A model generated the notes under the pieces. That model ran no database searches, was not told the origin of the DNA, and saw only the letters and a list, made by a program, of their open reading frames with translations. The position numbers and the translations under genes are program-made. From positions 1 to 63,359 of the forward strand of contig NZ_WQPL01000001.1 of the NCBI RefSeq assembly GCF_018785245.1: a stretch of 63,359 nucleotides of DNA. Direction: 5' to 3'. Positions 31,996-40,656 of the stretch are shown here, piece by piece. Source of the stretch: Collinsella aerofaciens (GTDB lineage Bacteria > Actinomycetota > Coriobacteriia > Coriobacteriales > Coriobacteriaceae). The number at the start of each line of letters is the position of its first letter. The first letter of the stretch is position 1.

Positions 31996-33096
31996 CTATT
32001 TCACGCACTGAGCGGAGAGATAGTCGCGGAAGAATGGCAATTCAAATGCGACGAGCCCTCGTCCTCGCTCCCCGATGATGCCGGCGTCTATCATGCGGCG
32101 TCGGTAGCGGGAGACCTGCTGCGGCGAACGCCTAAGGCGCACGACAAGGTCAGCGGTGGTGGACTCTTCCTCGTCATCGAGCATGGCGATGAGGAATCGC
32201 TTGTCCTCTGCAGTGAGTTTCCGATAGGTTGCCGCGAGGATTCGGTCGTCCATCTCGTCGCGCGCGATTTTGATTCCCAGGTCAAAGTCGCGTGACGAGA
32301 TCTCCTTCGAATCGCTTGTGAGATCCCAGGCACGGTAGCCTACGAGTTGCAATAGGAAGGGAAAACCAGAGATCGAGCGAACGGCTCTATCGATTCCCTC
32401 AGCATCTGCCAGGCGATCGTTTTCCTGGATCGTGCGAATCAAGGCCTCGCGTACGTCATAGTCGGCAATGCGACCCAGATGATATTGTTGGGCGCGACGA
32501 AGGAACGAGACCGTCTTGTGGTTCAGCAACGTCGAGACGTTGTTGGGAAGTCCCGCCATGAGCAGGGCGACGCGTTTCCCATCGGTCACAAAGTGCTGAT
32601 ACGTCGCTGCGAGCTGAATCATCTCGTCGAGTGTCGGGTCCACCTCGTCAACCGTGACGAGCAGACCGGTGCCCGCCTCGTTGAGCTGGTCGATGATGTC
32701 GCTCATGCGATAACGCCAGGTTGAGGCATCGTGGACACGATTGACCTCGATGCTGCCGAGCGGTGCAATTCCGAGGCCGGTGACTTCGAAGTGGTTGGAC
32801 GGGTCGATGAGATGGGCTGCGGCGCGTTTCGCCCCGAACTCGAGTTCCTCAAGCATTCCCGGGAGCGCGGTCGTCTTTACGGCTATCCAGCCGTGGGATT
32901 CCGCCCTTGTCGCGAGCGACGACATGAGAGCGGTTTTACCGGTTCCACGCGCGCCTGAGAAGATCGAGGTCAATTCTGGGCGCCTGCGCTGGCTCAAGAA
33001 GGCACGGTCCAAATCCCGAATAATCTGTTGTCTGCCAGCGAGATGGGCAGGAACCTCGCCAAAGCTAGGGGTAAACGGGTTCTCGAGATATTTCAC
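31996..33096 (-). CDS. AAA-type ATPase paralogue (AAA_16/ORC-like) with winged-helix tail
   Basis: A 366-residue ATPase with the same plan as the one at 28331: NPFTPSFGEVPAHLAGRQQII, Walker A GARGTGKT, Walker B LLVTVDEVD, a sensor LLMAGLPNNVSTLL, then SFLRRAQQYHLG, and a winged-helix tail (STTADLVVRLRRSPQQVSRYRRRM). Identity is concentrated in the sensor and FLRRAQQ region. It is convergent to the UvrA2-like gene across the perfect palindrome. An AT-rich promoter with TTAACT/AGTTAA repeats lies upstream. A DNA-binding or regulatory ATPase is likely; the function is unknown. Confidence 0.78.
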   Translation of the reverse strand: MKYLENPFTPSFGEVPAHLAGRQQIIRDLDRAFLSQRRRPELTSIFSGARGTGKTALMSSLATRAESHGWIAVKTTALPGMLEELEFGAKRAAAHLIDPSNHFEVTGLGIAPLGSIEVNRVHDASTWRYRMSDIIDQLNEAGTGLLVTVDEVDPTLDEMIQLAATYQHFVTDGKRVALLMAGLPNNVSTLLNHKTVSFLRRAQQYHLGRIADYDVREALIRTIQENDRLADAEGIDRAVRSISGFPFLLQLVGYRAWDLTSDSKEISSRDFDLGIKIARDEMDDRILAATYRKLTAEDKRFLIAMLDDEEESTTADLVVRLRRSPQQVSRYRRRMIDAGIIGERGRGLVAFELPFFRDYLSAQCVK

Positions 33097-33120
33097 ACGG
33101 CTCTCCTTTCACACCGCCGT

Positions 33121-33144
33121 TTAACTTTATTTTACTTTAGTTAA
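33121..33144 (-). promoter_or_regulatory. AT-rich inverted repeat before the ATPase gene
   Basis: TTAACT (33121) and AGTTAA (33139) flank TTATTTTACTTT in an AT-rich stretch, 25-48 bases upstream of the minus-strand ATG at 33096. It is a likely promoter and possible operator. Confidence 0.4.
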
Positions 33145-33215
33145 TTCTGATTAAAAGTGAGGGCTCTTTATCTGGAGCATCAATTAGGCGTGTGTGTCAT
33201 CGGCGTGGCGCTTGA

Positions 33216-33246
33216 ATGTGACAAAGGGACAGCTCCTTTGTCACAT
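33216..33246. repeat. GGGAC-core palindrome (ATGTGACAAAGG arms)
   Basis: The 12-bp stem ATGTGACAAAGG/CCTTTGTCACAT has the GGGACAG core and is nearly identical to 28231-28263. The stop codon of trmL (33241-33243 on the minus strand) lies inside its right arm. With 28231 and 31957 it brackets the ATPase/UvrA2 island. Confidence 0.8.
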
Positions 33247-33840
33247 CCCTGCAAAGCCCGTTTGTCGTAGCGCCTCGTAGAGGACGATGGCGGCGCTGTT
33301 GGAGAGGTTGAGTGCGCTGATGCGGTAGTCGTCCGGGTCGACGAAGTTGCCGCAGATATCCTGCCGAAGGATGGCCTCGTGGCTGTCCTCGGTATGTCCC
33401 AGCGATTCCTCGTGGGCTTCCCAGGCCTCGGCGTTATCGAGTGAGTCACAATCGCGCAGCATCGGGATGCGCTCGCAGCGCTCGGACGCCGCGGCAAGCA
33501 GTGGCTCGGGAATGCCCGAGCTCTCGCTGCCAAAGACCAAGTAGTCTCCATCGCGGTAGGTACTCTGCGCATAGGTGCGGCGTGCCTTTTTGGTCAGCAG
33601 ATGCAGGCGCTCGTCGGCAGGGGAGAGGTCGTTGCGCGCAAGGAAATCCTCCCAGCCGGCATAGGTCGTCACGTCCAAGTTTTGCCAGTAGCCCAGGCCG
33701 GCGCGACGTACCGTCTTGTCATCGAGCGAAAACCCCAGCGGCTCCACCAGATGCAGGCGGGCGCCGGTGACCACGCAGGTGCGGCCGATATTGCCCGTAT
33801 TGGCCGGAATCTCGGGCGCATACAGCACAATGTTGAACAT
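33241..33840 (-). CDS. trmL: tRNA (cytidine(34)-2'-O)-methyltransferase TrmL with an inserted loop
   Basis: A 199-residue SPOUT (knotted) methyltransferase that modifies the wobble base of some tRNALeu. It shows MFNIVLYAPEIPANTGNIGRTC, LVEPLGFSLDDKTVRRAGLGYW, the SAM-binding FGSESSGIPEPLL, and ALNLSNSAAIVLYEALRQ. Between RIPM and ALNLSN, where relatives have only a few residues, there is an acidic insert of about 45 residues (128-173). AAGGAGATTC lies before the ATG. Its stop codon falls in a dispersed palindrome. Confidence 0.88.
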   Translation of the reverse strand: MFNIVLYAPEIPANTGNIGRTCVVTGARLHLVEPLGFSLDDKTVRRAGLGYWQNLDVTTYAGWEDFLARNDLSPADERLHLLTKKARRTYAQSTYRDGDYLVFGSESSGIPEPLLAAASERCERIPMLRDCDSLDNAEAWEAHEESLGHTEDSHEAILRQDICGNFVDPDDYRISALNLSNSAAIVLYEALRQTGFAGM

Positions 33841-33863
33841 GAATCTCCTTGGCTCAGAACGAA

Positions 33864-33896
33864 AAACCACCACGAAGAGCACCTTCGTGGTGGTTT
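33864..33896 (-). terminator. Terminator of the CobW gene
   Basis: A 14-bp stem AAACCACCACGAAG/CTTCGTGGTGGTTT followed on the minus strand by TTTTTC. It lies between the CobW gene and trmL, both on the minus strand. Confidence 0.8.
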
Positions 33897-33935
33897 GGCG
33901 GTTACGTAGGCGGAAAAATACCCGCTTGGATAAAC

Positions 33936-35066
33936 CTAGGCGCGGTGCCAGTCGGTCAGGCAGGCATCGAGGGAGGCGATGAGCGCATCCTTGTCCATGT
34001 GACGGCCAATGATGCACAGGCTCGTCATGCGGTCGCCCGTCTCGTCGTCCCAAATCTGCATGATCTCGGGGTTCTCGTCGATGATCTTCTGCTTCTCGCC
34101 CTCGGGCGCCGAATCGACAAACAGGCCGTTCTCCATCAGGCGCATCTGGTGGCCGGCCTGCTCAAACATGTAGCACATGTCCGGATCGCCGGTCTGCCAC
34201 AGCGGGCCCTTGACGCGGATGACCTCGTCGGGCCACTCCTGCTCAACAAAATCGGTGAACTTCTGCAGGTCAAACGGCTTGCGGCGCGAGTACACAAAGG
34301 TCTCGATGTCGTACTCGAGCACCTCGGGGTCGTCGTGCTCCTCGGGATGCTCCATGGCCTCGATCCAGACGGCGGAGTTGTAGGCGCGCATAAAGTCGAA
34401 GCGGTCGGTATCGAGCAGCTCCTCCATGGGGACCTCGCCGTTTTGGGCCTCGACAATTACGGCGTCTTTCTGCAGGCTGCGCACGATGGCCTTGAGCTCG
34501 GCAATCTGCTCAGGCGTCACGGTGTCGGTCTTGTTGAGGATCAGCGTGGAGCAGAACTCGATCTGCTGGATGAGCAGGCTCTCGATGTCGTCCTCGTCGA
34601 TATCCTCGGCCAGCAGGTCGCGACCGCCGTTGAACTCGTCGTACATGCGGGCGCAGTCGACCACAGCCACGATGTTGTCGAGCGCGAGCTTGGGCTCGCC
34701 GCCCACCTTAGCCTCATCGCAGAAGCTCGAGATGGTGTAGGCGATGGGGATGGGCTCGCAAATGCCCGATGCCTCGATGATGATGTAGTCGAAGTTGCCC
34801 GAATCGGCGATGCCCTGCAGCTGGTTGGCCAGGTCATCCGAAAGCGTGCAGCAGATGCAGCCGTTGGTGAGCGGGATGAGGTCGTCGGTCTCGGAAAGGC
34901 CGCCGTCGGCGATGAGGCTGGCATCGACGTTGATCTCGCCGATATCGTTGACGATCACGGCGGCGCGGATGCCGCCGTCGTTAGCGAGGATGTGGTTGAG
35001 CAGCGTGGTCTTGCCGGCACCGAGGTATCCGGTAAGCATGATGATCTTCACGGGTTTGTTGGGCAT
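33936..35066 (-). CDS. CobW/G3E-family GTPase, putative metal chaperone
   Basis: A 376-residue G3E GTPase. Walker A is TGYLGAGKTTLLNHIL, the metal-binding CxCC motif is NGCICC, and the later GTP-binding NKTD is present (LILNKTDTV). The C-terminal CobW domain follows (RVKGPLWQTGDPDMCYMFEQAG). The family hands zinc, cobalt or other metals to target enzymes. No Zur box or metal gene is adjacent, so the metal is not known. AAAGGAGG lies before the ATG at 35066, better supported than the upstream ATG at 35087. It ends at its own terminator. Confidence 0.86.
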   Translation of the reverse strand: MPNKPVKIIMLTGYLGAGKTTLLNHILANDGGIRAAVIVNDIGEINVDASLIADGGLSETDDLIPLTNGCICCTLSDDLANQLQGIADSGNFDYIIIEASGICEPIPIAYTISSFCDEAKVGGEPKLALDNIVAVVDCARMYDEFNGGRDLLAEDIDEDDIESLLIQQIEFCSTLILNKTDTVTPEQIAELKAIVRSLQKDAVIVEAQNGEVPMEELLDTDRFDFMRAYNSAVWIEAMEHPEEHDDPEVLEYDIETFVYSRRKPFDLQKFTDFVEQEWPDEVIRVKGPLWQTGDPDMCYMFEQAGHQMRLMENGLFVDSAPEGEKQKIIDENPEIMQIWDDETGDRMTSLCIIGRHMDKDALIASLDACLTDWHRA

Positions 35067-35152
35067 GTGCCCTCCTTTGTTAGACATGGCTTACAGTTGA
35101 ATCATATGCCAAACGCCTGCTCTTATACCCACGCGCTGGCAAATAACACAGG

Positions 35153-35494
35153 CTACTCCCAGGCTCCCCATACATCGGGGCAATAACCGACGGTGGCCTT
35201 TTTGCCGTTGCGCACGATGGGCTCGGCTAGAACCTGCTGGTTCTCGAGCAGCTTGTCGAAGCGCTGGCTAGGGGTGAGGTGCTGGATGAGCGCGAGCATC
35301 TCCTCGTCCTTGGCCTTGGGGTTGAGCAGCTTGTCGATGCCGCCGACCGCCTGCATCACGCTCGTGAGCTCGCCCTTGCTCATCTCCTTTTCCTTAAGGT
35401 CGATAAACTGCACCTTAATGCGGCGCTCCTTAAAATAGCGCTGGGCCTTCTTGGTATCGAACGACTTCTTAGTCCCGAAGATTTGAATATTCAT
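35153..35494 (-). CDS. ArsC/Spx-family thioredoxin-fold protein lacking the usual cysteine
   Basis: A 113-residue protein of the ArsC/Spx/YffB family. The start NIQIFGTKKSFDTKKAQRYFKERRI matches, but the position where ArsC and Spx have Cys (C-x-x-C or C-x5) is occupied by GTKKSFDT, with no Cys. The conserved RxxP-like site reads LAEPIVRNGKKATVGY, with the EPI segment typical of the family. It cannot act as a classical thiol reductase. A regulatory or binding role is possible. It sits between the CobW and Fe-S/flavodoxin-like genes on the same strand. Confidence 0.75.
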   Translation of the reverse strand: MNIQIFGTKKSFDTKKAQRYFKERRIKVQFIDLKEKEMSKGELTSVMQAVGGIDKLLNPKAKDEEMLALIQHLTPSQRFDKLLENQQVLAEPIVRNGKKATVGYCPDVWGAWE

Positions 35495-35506
35495 GGCCCC
35501 GCCGCT

Positions 35507-36130
35507 CTATCGAATGAAGTTGGTCGTTGCGCGATCTGCCTCGGGCGCGTTGATACCGGCGGCTTGTCCCGCCTCGATGCAGCGCAGGAGCCAAGCCATG
35601 TTTTTGCCGATGTTTCGCATGGTGGCAAGGCCCTCGGCATCCCCATCGGCGTCGCCGGGCACGCGGCCAAACACGTTGTTCCAGTAGGTGGAAGCAACCA
35701 CGGGCATTTGGTTGATGGTGAAGTACTTGTTGAGCACGTCGAAGGTCGTCGACGTACCGCCGCGACGGGCGACGGCGACGGCAGCGCCCGGCTTGTGTGC
35801 AAAGGCTTTGCCTCCGGCATAGAATACGCGATCGAGGGCCGAGAGGATGCGTCCGCTGGGATGCGCATAGTAGACAGGTGAGCCAAAGACAAAGCCATCT
35901 GCCTGCTCGGCGGCAGCGATGAGCTCGTTCACCACGTCGTCGTCAAAGGTGCAGCGACCGCCAAGTTTGCCACACTGGCCGCAACCGATGCAATCGCGAA
36001 TGGGCTTGGCGCCCAGCTGAAACGCCTCGGTATCAATGCCTTCGGCAATGAGCTGCTCGGCGACTTCGGCGAGTGCGCGGGCGGTGTTGCCGTTTGCCTT
36101 GGGGCTGCCATTGACCAAAAGAACCTTCAT
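35507..36130 (-). CDS. Flavodoxin-fold NAD(P)H-dependent reductase, Fe-S flavoprotein type
   Basis: A 207-residue protein of the NADPH-dependent FMN reductase group. The FMN phosphate loop is LVNGSPKANGNTARAL. A Cys cluster CIGCGQCGKLGGRC follows near residue 50, as in iron-sulfur flavoproteins (Isf), and could bind a 4Fe-4S cluster. The later FGSPVYYAHPSGRILSALDR segment supports FMN binding. GGGAG precedes the ATG at 36130. It is 12 bp from the ArsC-like gene, so the two form a likely operon. The substrate (quinone, azo or nitro compounds) is not predictable. Confidence 0.83.
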   Translation of the reverse strand: MKVLLVNGSPKANGNTARALAEVAEQLIAEGIDTEAFQLGAKPIRDCIGCGQCGKLGGRCTFDDDVVNELIAAAEQADGFVFGSPVYYAHPSGRILSALDRVFYAGGKAFAHKPGAAVAVARRGGTSTTFDVLNKYFTINQMPVVASTYWNNVFGRVPGDADGDAEGLATMRNIGKNMAWLLRCIEAGQAAGINAPEADRATTNFIR

Positions 36131-36204
36131 CACAAACTCCCTCTGCTTTTGGTGACTTCTGCAGAGGATTATCGCACGATGGGGGAGGCGGCGCGGGCGC
36201 GGCG

Positions 36205-37734
36205 CTAATCCAGTTTGGTGCCTGGCACCTGCACGGCTTTCCCGAGCAACGCTTTGAGCTCGTTCAAAATGGAAACGGGCTGACGGTCGACGCCGTCCAG
36301 ATGGAGCGTGGCCACGCGAATGGGCGGCTGATATTCAAGCGAGCCGATGAGCACGGGAGAACCCAGGAACCGTTCGATGTCGCTTGCGATCTCGTCGATC
36401 GCCTCGGGGCCGAGCTCATCGAAGAGTGCCACGAACATCGGCCCCGTCGAGCGGAACAGGCGGCCCTTGCCGCGCGAACAATCCATGAGGCAGGCGGCGC
36501 TTTCGGCGAGCACGCGGTCGCCTGCATCGAATCCAAAGCGGGCATTGACCTCGGCGATATCGTCGACCTTAATGGCAATAAAGCCTGCCTCGTGCGGCAC
36601 GTGGCGCATCTCTCCAATAGCGTTGACCAGTGCGTGGACATCGCCCAGGCCCGTTACCGAGTCGGTCGTATCCGCTAGGCTTCGGTTGACGATAATGCCC
36701 ACATACATGCTGGGCTCGGTATCGGTGCCGTCCAAGCGGTAGCCCGTGCAGTCGCAAAGCACGTACGTTCCGGTGGCATCCATTACGCGATACTGCATGT
36801 AGTGGAAGTGCCACGTGCTGTTTATTACCATGTCGAGCTCGGCGCGTACGTTGTCGCGGTCCTCGGGATGAACGCGGGCGAGCCACATGTCGAGTGAGTT
36901 AAAAGGGTGCTGGGAGGGCAGGTCAAAATCGCGCACGGCGTTAACCGACCATTGCGATTCGCCCGTATCGAGATTGAGGATAAAGGGATAGCGCGTCTCG
37001 GAGCTCATGGAGATCGCTTGGAACACCCGGTCGTTGCAGGGAGGCTGATCGACGATTGGGCGTTGCGGCGCGTCATCGTCTTTCGGTTGCTGCACACGAT
37101 GCATAAGCTTATAGCGATACATCTTGCGATCGGCATCCATCGTCATCTGGCGACGCGTGTCGCCGGCAAGTGGATCGACGCGCGAGCAGCCAAAGCTAAA
37201 GCTGCCGATCATGGGCGCCTTGCCACCTGAGCTCGCCTCGATCAGCCCGGCACGTACCTGCTCCAAGCGCTGCTCGAGTTCAGTCTCGTTTGCGGAGAGC
37301 GAGATAAGCACAAACTCGTCTCCACCGATACGGAACAGCATCTCATCGTGCTCCATGGTTTCGGAGAGCGTGCGGCAGATGCCCAGAATATAGCGATTGC
37401 CTTCGGCGTGGCCAAACCTATCATTGCAATGTTTGAGATGGTCGATGTCAATATAGGCGCAGGTGAAGGGGTCACCTTTGTGCCAGAGTTGCTCGACGTG
37501 ACGGTCGAATCCGTTGCGGTTGCCCAAGTTGGTGAGCGGGTCGATATAGGCGTTGCTCTCAAGCAGCCGGCGCTCTTGCTGCAGGATGGCGTGCGTTTTT
37601 TGCAGTTGCTCGCCAACGGCGCGTAGCTCAGCAGGCAGCGCGGCAACATCGAGTTCTGCGGTCGAGATGCCATTCGCAAGTCGCTGAAGATAGGCAATAA
37701 TCGATTGCTCGCCCAGGCGATATGATTCGTTCAT
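36205..37734 (-). CDS. Diguanylate cyclase with GGDEF, PAS and second degenerate GGDEF domains
   Basis: A 509-residue cytosolic protein with no TM segment. A helical N-terminus of 60 residues leads to a GGDEF domain (PLTNLGNRNGFDRHV, YIDIDHLKHCNDRFGHAEGNRYI, GGDEF at 137-141), an intact active site for c-di-GMP synthesis. No canonical RxxD inhibitory site precedes it. A PAS-like sensor follows (residues about 240-350), then a GGDEF-like domain (VTGLGDVHALVNAI) in which the active motif is absent. It has the same plan as the two larger proteins upstream, minus the EAL domain. AAGGAGG lies before the ATG. Confidence 0.85.
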   Translation of the reverse strand: MNESYRLGEQSIIAYLQRLANGISTAELDVAALPAELRAVGEQLQKTHAILQQERRLLESNAYIDPLTNLGNRNGFDRHVEQLWHKGDPFTCAYIDIDHLKHCNDRFGHAEGNRYILGICRTLSETMEHDEMLFRIGGDEFVLISLSANETELEQRLEQVRAGLIEASSGGKAPMIGSFSFGCSRVDPLAGDTRRQMTMDADRKMYRYKLMHRVQQPKDDDAPQRPIVDQPPCNDRVFQAISMSSETRYPFILNLDTGESQWSVNAVRDFDLPSQHPFNSLDMWLARVHPEDRDNVRAELDMVINSTWHFHYMQYRVMDATGTYVLCDCTGYRLDGTDTEPSMYVGIIVNRSLADTTDSVTGLGDVHALVNAIGEMRHVPHEAGFIAIKVDDIAEVNARFGFDAGDRVLAESAACLMDCSRGKGRLFRSTGPMFVALFDELGPEAIDEIASDIERFLGSPVLIGSLEYQPPIRVATLHLDGVDRQPVSILNELKALLGKAVQVPGTKLD

Positions 37735-37772
37735 GATGGATAACCTCCTTGGGCGGAACAGCGGTTTGTATC

Positions 37773-37803
37773 ATATCCCCAATTCGGTTTGAATTGGGGA
37801 TAT
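37773..37803 (-). terminator. Hairpin between two c-di-GMP genes
   Basis: A 13-bp perfect stem ATATCCCCAATTC/GAATTGGGGATAT with a GGTTT loop, without a T tract. It lies downstream of the GGDEF-EAL gene and upstream of the GGDEF-only gene, so the last gene may be expressed separately. Confidence 0.55.
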
Positions 37804-37861
37804 AAGTTAGTTAATGGAGACAAATGACCCCTTCGACGGTGGCGTTTTGCGCGCGAGCGTA

Positions 37862-40579
37862 TCAGTTGTTGTTGCCACCATCGAGCAATGCCTCAAAATC
37901 CTTCGCTGGCATGGGACGGTAGTAGAGGAAGCCTTGAGCGTCGCGGGCGCCCATTTGCCGTAGCACGTTCGCCTGCTCATTTGTCTCGACGCCTTCGACC
38001 ACGACGGGCAGATGGAGCGAATGCGCCATCTCGAGCATCGATGAAATGATTTGCGTGCTGCGGCCATGATCGCCGTCGATGGACACAAACGTACGGTCGA
38101 GCTTGATGACGTCGACGTTGACGTTCTTGAGCATCGCGAGCGTGGACTGGCCGGTGCCAAAATCGTCCATATAGGTCGAGAAGCCGCGGGTGTGCAGGTC
38201 GGCTGTCAGTTTGTCCACGGCCTCGGACTCTCCCGTATAAGCCGTCTCGGTGATCTCGATACGCATGAGCTCGGGCGGTAGGTTGTATTGGGCGGCAAGC
38301 GCCCCCATATGTTTGGCAACGTCGCAGGCAAGGATATCCACGCGTGACACATTAAGCGAGATCGGAACCACGCGAAGCCCGCGATCGAGACGCTCGCGCA
38401 GCCACGAGGCGACACCCTGCCAAATGTACTTGTCGAGCGTCACTACAAAGCCGCTTTCCTCGAGTGCGGGGATAAACGTTGCGGGCGAAATGAGAGAGCC
38501 GTCCTTGTCAATCCAGCGGGTGAGTGCTTCGGCACCAATAATCTCGCCGGTTTCCATATCGACCTGGGGTTGCAAGTGGTAGGTAATGCGACCGTCCGAG
38601 AGCGCGTACTGGAATTCGGTCAGCGTGCGGTGGAACACGACTTCGCGCTCGTACTCCGCGGGGCAGAAAATGGCAATGCGCTCCTTGAAGTCGTTTTTTG
38701 CGCGCCGATTGGTAAACATGGCCTTCGCCTGCGCATCGATGGTGATCTCCTCATTGGAGTCGATGGGGTAAACGCCCATGGACGGCCAAAAACCTACGCC
38801 GTCATCATGCCTGGCTACGGCCTCGCGAACGCGATTGTAGATTTGATGGACGGTGATGTGCTTAAAGGGGATGAGTACGCAAAAGTCATCTTGGCCCCAG
38901 TATCCTGCGACGCCCATATCGGCATTCTCGATGTCCTTGAGGACCGTGCCCACATCGGCGAGTACGCGGTCGCCCTCGGCCTGGCCGTGCCATTCATTAA
39001 ACAGGCGCATGTGGCCCATGTCGACGGTGGCGATACACCAGGCGCCGTCGCGCCTTGCCTTGATGAAGGCATTGGCACGGCGCATAAACTCGCTGGGTCG
39101 GTAGAGACCGGTGAGCATATCGATGCGTTCGGCGATTGCGCTTTTGCGTTCGACCTCGGGTATAGGGAGGCTGTCGTTGGGGACAAGCCCGCCAGCTGTG
39201 CGAAGGCGGCGGTCAAGTTCGCACAAAACAGCAGATGTTTGGGAGTCCAGGCGCTCGTAAAAGGCCGGGACGACAAGACAGACGGGAGTAATGGTGTCGC
39301 CCGCGATTTGCACAGGAGCGAAAACGGCCTCTTTAAGGTGGCGGGTCAGTTGCTCGAATGCCTCGTGGTCCAGGTCGTTGCTGAGCACGACGAACTGGGC
39401 GCTACGTGAACGGTAGACCCTGCTCCTGCCGCGGGTGATCGACAGCATGCGGCCTGCGTATTCGGCAAGCATGTTGTCGACCGCCTCGGCTCCATAGAGC
39501 TCGTTGAGCTTCGTCGTGCCACGAACGCGCACGGCGATGAGTCCTGTTTTGCAGTGGTCGCGGCGACAGGCATCGATAGCGTTGACCAGCATGCGTTGCG
39601 TTCCAAGCCCCGTGGCGGCGTCGACGGTCTCGGCAAGGGAATGATTGACGAGCTCGCCAACATAGAGCGAGGGCTCGTTTTCGTCCCCATCGATGCGAAA
39701 ACCGCGAGCACGGCAGAGCACGTAGTCGCCCGTGGCGTTGCGTACACGATACTGCATGACTCGATGGTGCTTGGAGCCGTTATAGACTTGGTCGATGTCG
39801 TCGGTAAAAGCCTCAAGGTCATCGGGATGGACGTGCGTTTTCCAGTAATCGCGACAGTTGTCTATGTGCTCCGAGGGAAGGCCAAGATCGCGCAAGGCAC
39901 CTTGTGACCAAAGGGTGCGATGTTTGTCCAAGTTCTCGATAAAGAAATAGCGGCCCTCGTTGAGCATCGAAAAGGCGTCGAAAATACGATCGCTTATTTC
40001 GAAGTCGTCGGCGTGGACTTGCGTGATATTGCGTCGATCGAGGTGCACGGCATGACGTAGCTTGTAGTCGTACATGCGATGGTCGGCATCGAGCGTCACA
40101 CGATTGGGGGCTTCGCCCAGGGCGGGGTCGGCATGTGACACTCCGTAGCTAAACGAGCGGGGCATCTCGGAATCGTTGTTTTTGAGCAGGACCGTTCGGC
40201 AGCGTTCCAGACGTTCGGCGAGGTCGTCCTCGGTCGCAATCGTAGATAGGATGGCAAACTCGTCGCCGCCTATGCGAAACGCCGCTTCGTCCACCTTCAT
40301 ATACAGCTTAAGATAGAAGCTTACCTGCAAAATATAGCGGTTGCCCTCGTCATGCCCAAAGACGTCGTTGCAGTGCTTGAGGTTGTCGATATCGACGTAC
40401 GCCATGGTAACGGGGGTGTCCTGCTCCCAGAGCTCCTCGAGGGAACGGGTAAAGCCGCCGCGGTTGCCAAGCCCGGTAAGCTGGTCGGTAAAGGCAGTCC
40501 TGATCAGATCCTCCTGACGCTTGAGAAGGCCGCGGACGGTCTCTTCGAGCGTCTCGGTATAGTTGTTGGCGCTATCCAT
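37862..40579 (-). CDS. GGDEF-PAS-GGDEF-GGDEF-EAL protein (c-di-GMP turnover)
   Basis: A 905-residue cytosolic protein. Domain 1 is an intact GGDEF (TDQLTGLGNRGGFTR, RIGGDEFAIL). A PAS-like domain follows at about 200-320, then two GGDEF-like domains with lost motifs (ATGLGTQRML; LTGLYRPSEFMRRAN). The C-terminal 250 residues are an EAL domain with all metal-binding groups in place: GAEALTRW, SLNVSRVD, EITETAY, DDFGTGQST, IKLDRTF and EGVETNEQ. It should be able to hydrolyse c-di-GMP and perhaps make it. There is no strong ribosome binding site before the ATG at 40579. It is the middle of three tandem paralogues. Confidence 0.87.
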   Translation of the reverse strand: MDSANNYTETLEETVRGLLKRQEDLIRTAFTDQLTGLGNRGGFTRSLEELWEQDTPVTMAYVDIDNLKHCNDVFGHDEGNRYILQVSFYLKLYMKVDEAAFRIGGDEFAILSTIATEDDLAERLERCRTVLLKNNDSEMPRSFSYGVSHADPALGEAPNRVTLDADHRMYDYKLRHAVHLDRRNITQVHADDFEISDRIFDAFSMLNEGRYFFIENLDKHRTLWSQGALRDLGLPSEHIDNCRDYWKTHVHPDDLEAFTDDIDQVYNGSKHHRVMQYRVRNATGDYVLCRARGFRIDGDENEPSLYVGELVNHSLAETVDAATGLGTQRMLVNAIDACRRDHCKTGLIAVRVRGTTKLNELYGAEAVDNMLAEYAGRMLSITRGRSRVYRSRSAQFVVLSNDLDHEAFEQLTRHLKEAVFAPVQIAGDTITPVCLVVPAFYERLDSQTSAVLCELDRRLRTAGGLVPNDSLPIPEVERKSAIAERIDMLTGLYRPSEFMRRANAFIKARRDGAWCIATVDMGHMRLFNEWHGQAEGDRVLADVGTVLKDIENADMGVAGYWGQDDFCVLIPFKHITVHQIYNRVREAVARHDDGVGFWPSMGVYPIDSNEEITIDAQAKAMFTNRRAKNDFKERIAIFCPAEYEREVVFHRTLTEFQYALSDGRITYHLQPQVDMETGEIIGAEALTRWIDKDGSLISPATFIPALEESGFVVTLDKYIWQGVASWLRERLDRGLRVVPISLNVSRVDILACDVAKHMGALAAQYNLPPELMRIEITETAYTGESEAVDKLTADLHTRGFSTYMDDFGTGQSTLAMLKNVNVDVIKLDRTFVSIDGDHGRSTQIISSMLEMAHSLHLPVVVEGVETNEQANVLRQMGARDAQGFLYYRPMPAKDFEALLDGGNNN

Positions 40580-40656
40580 AGCTACGCTGCTTTCTTGGGT
40601 CGAGGCGCTGCGGCGCGCTGGTTGCGCTGCGCGGTGGGGGCTAAAGTCGTTTGTCG

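Noticed and set aside
33849-35186. 445-codon open frame opposite the CobW GTPase
   Set aside because: The minus strand carries the G3E GTPase motifs (GxxGAGKTT, CxCC, NKTD). The plus frame is a shadow.
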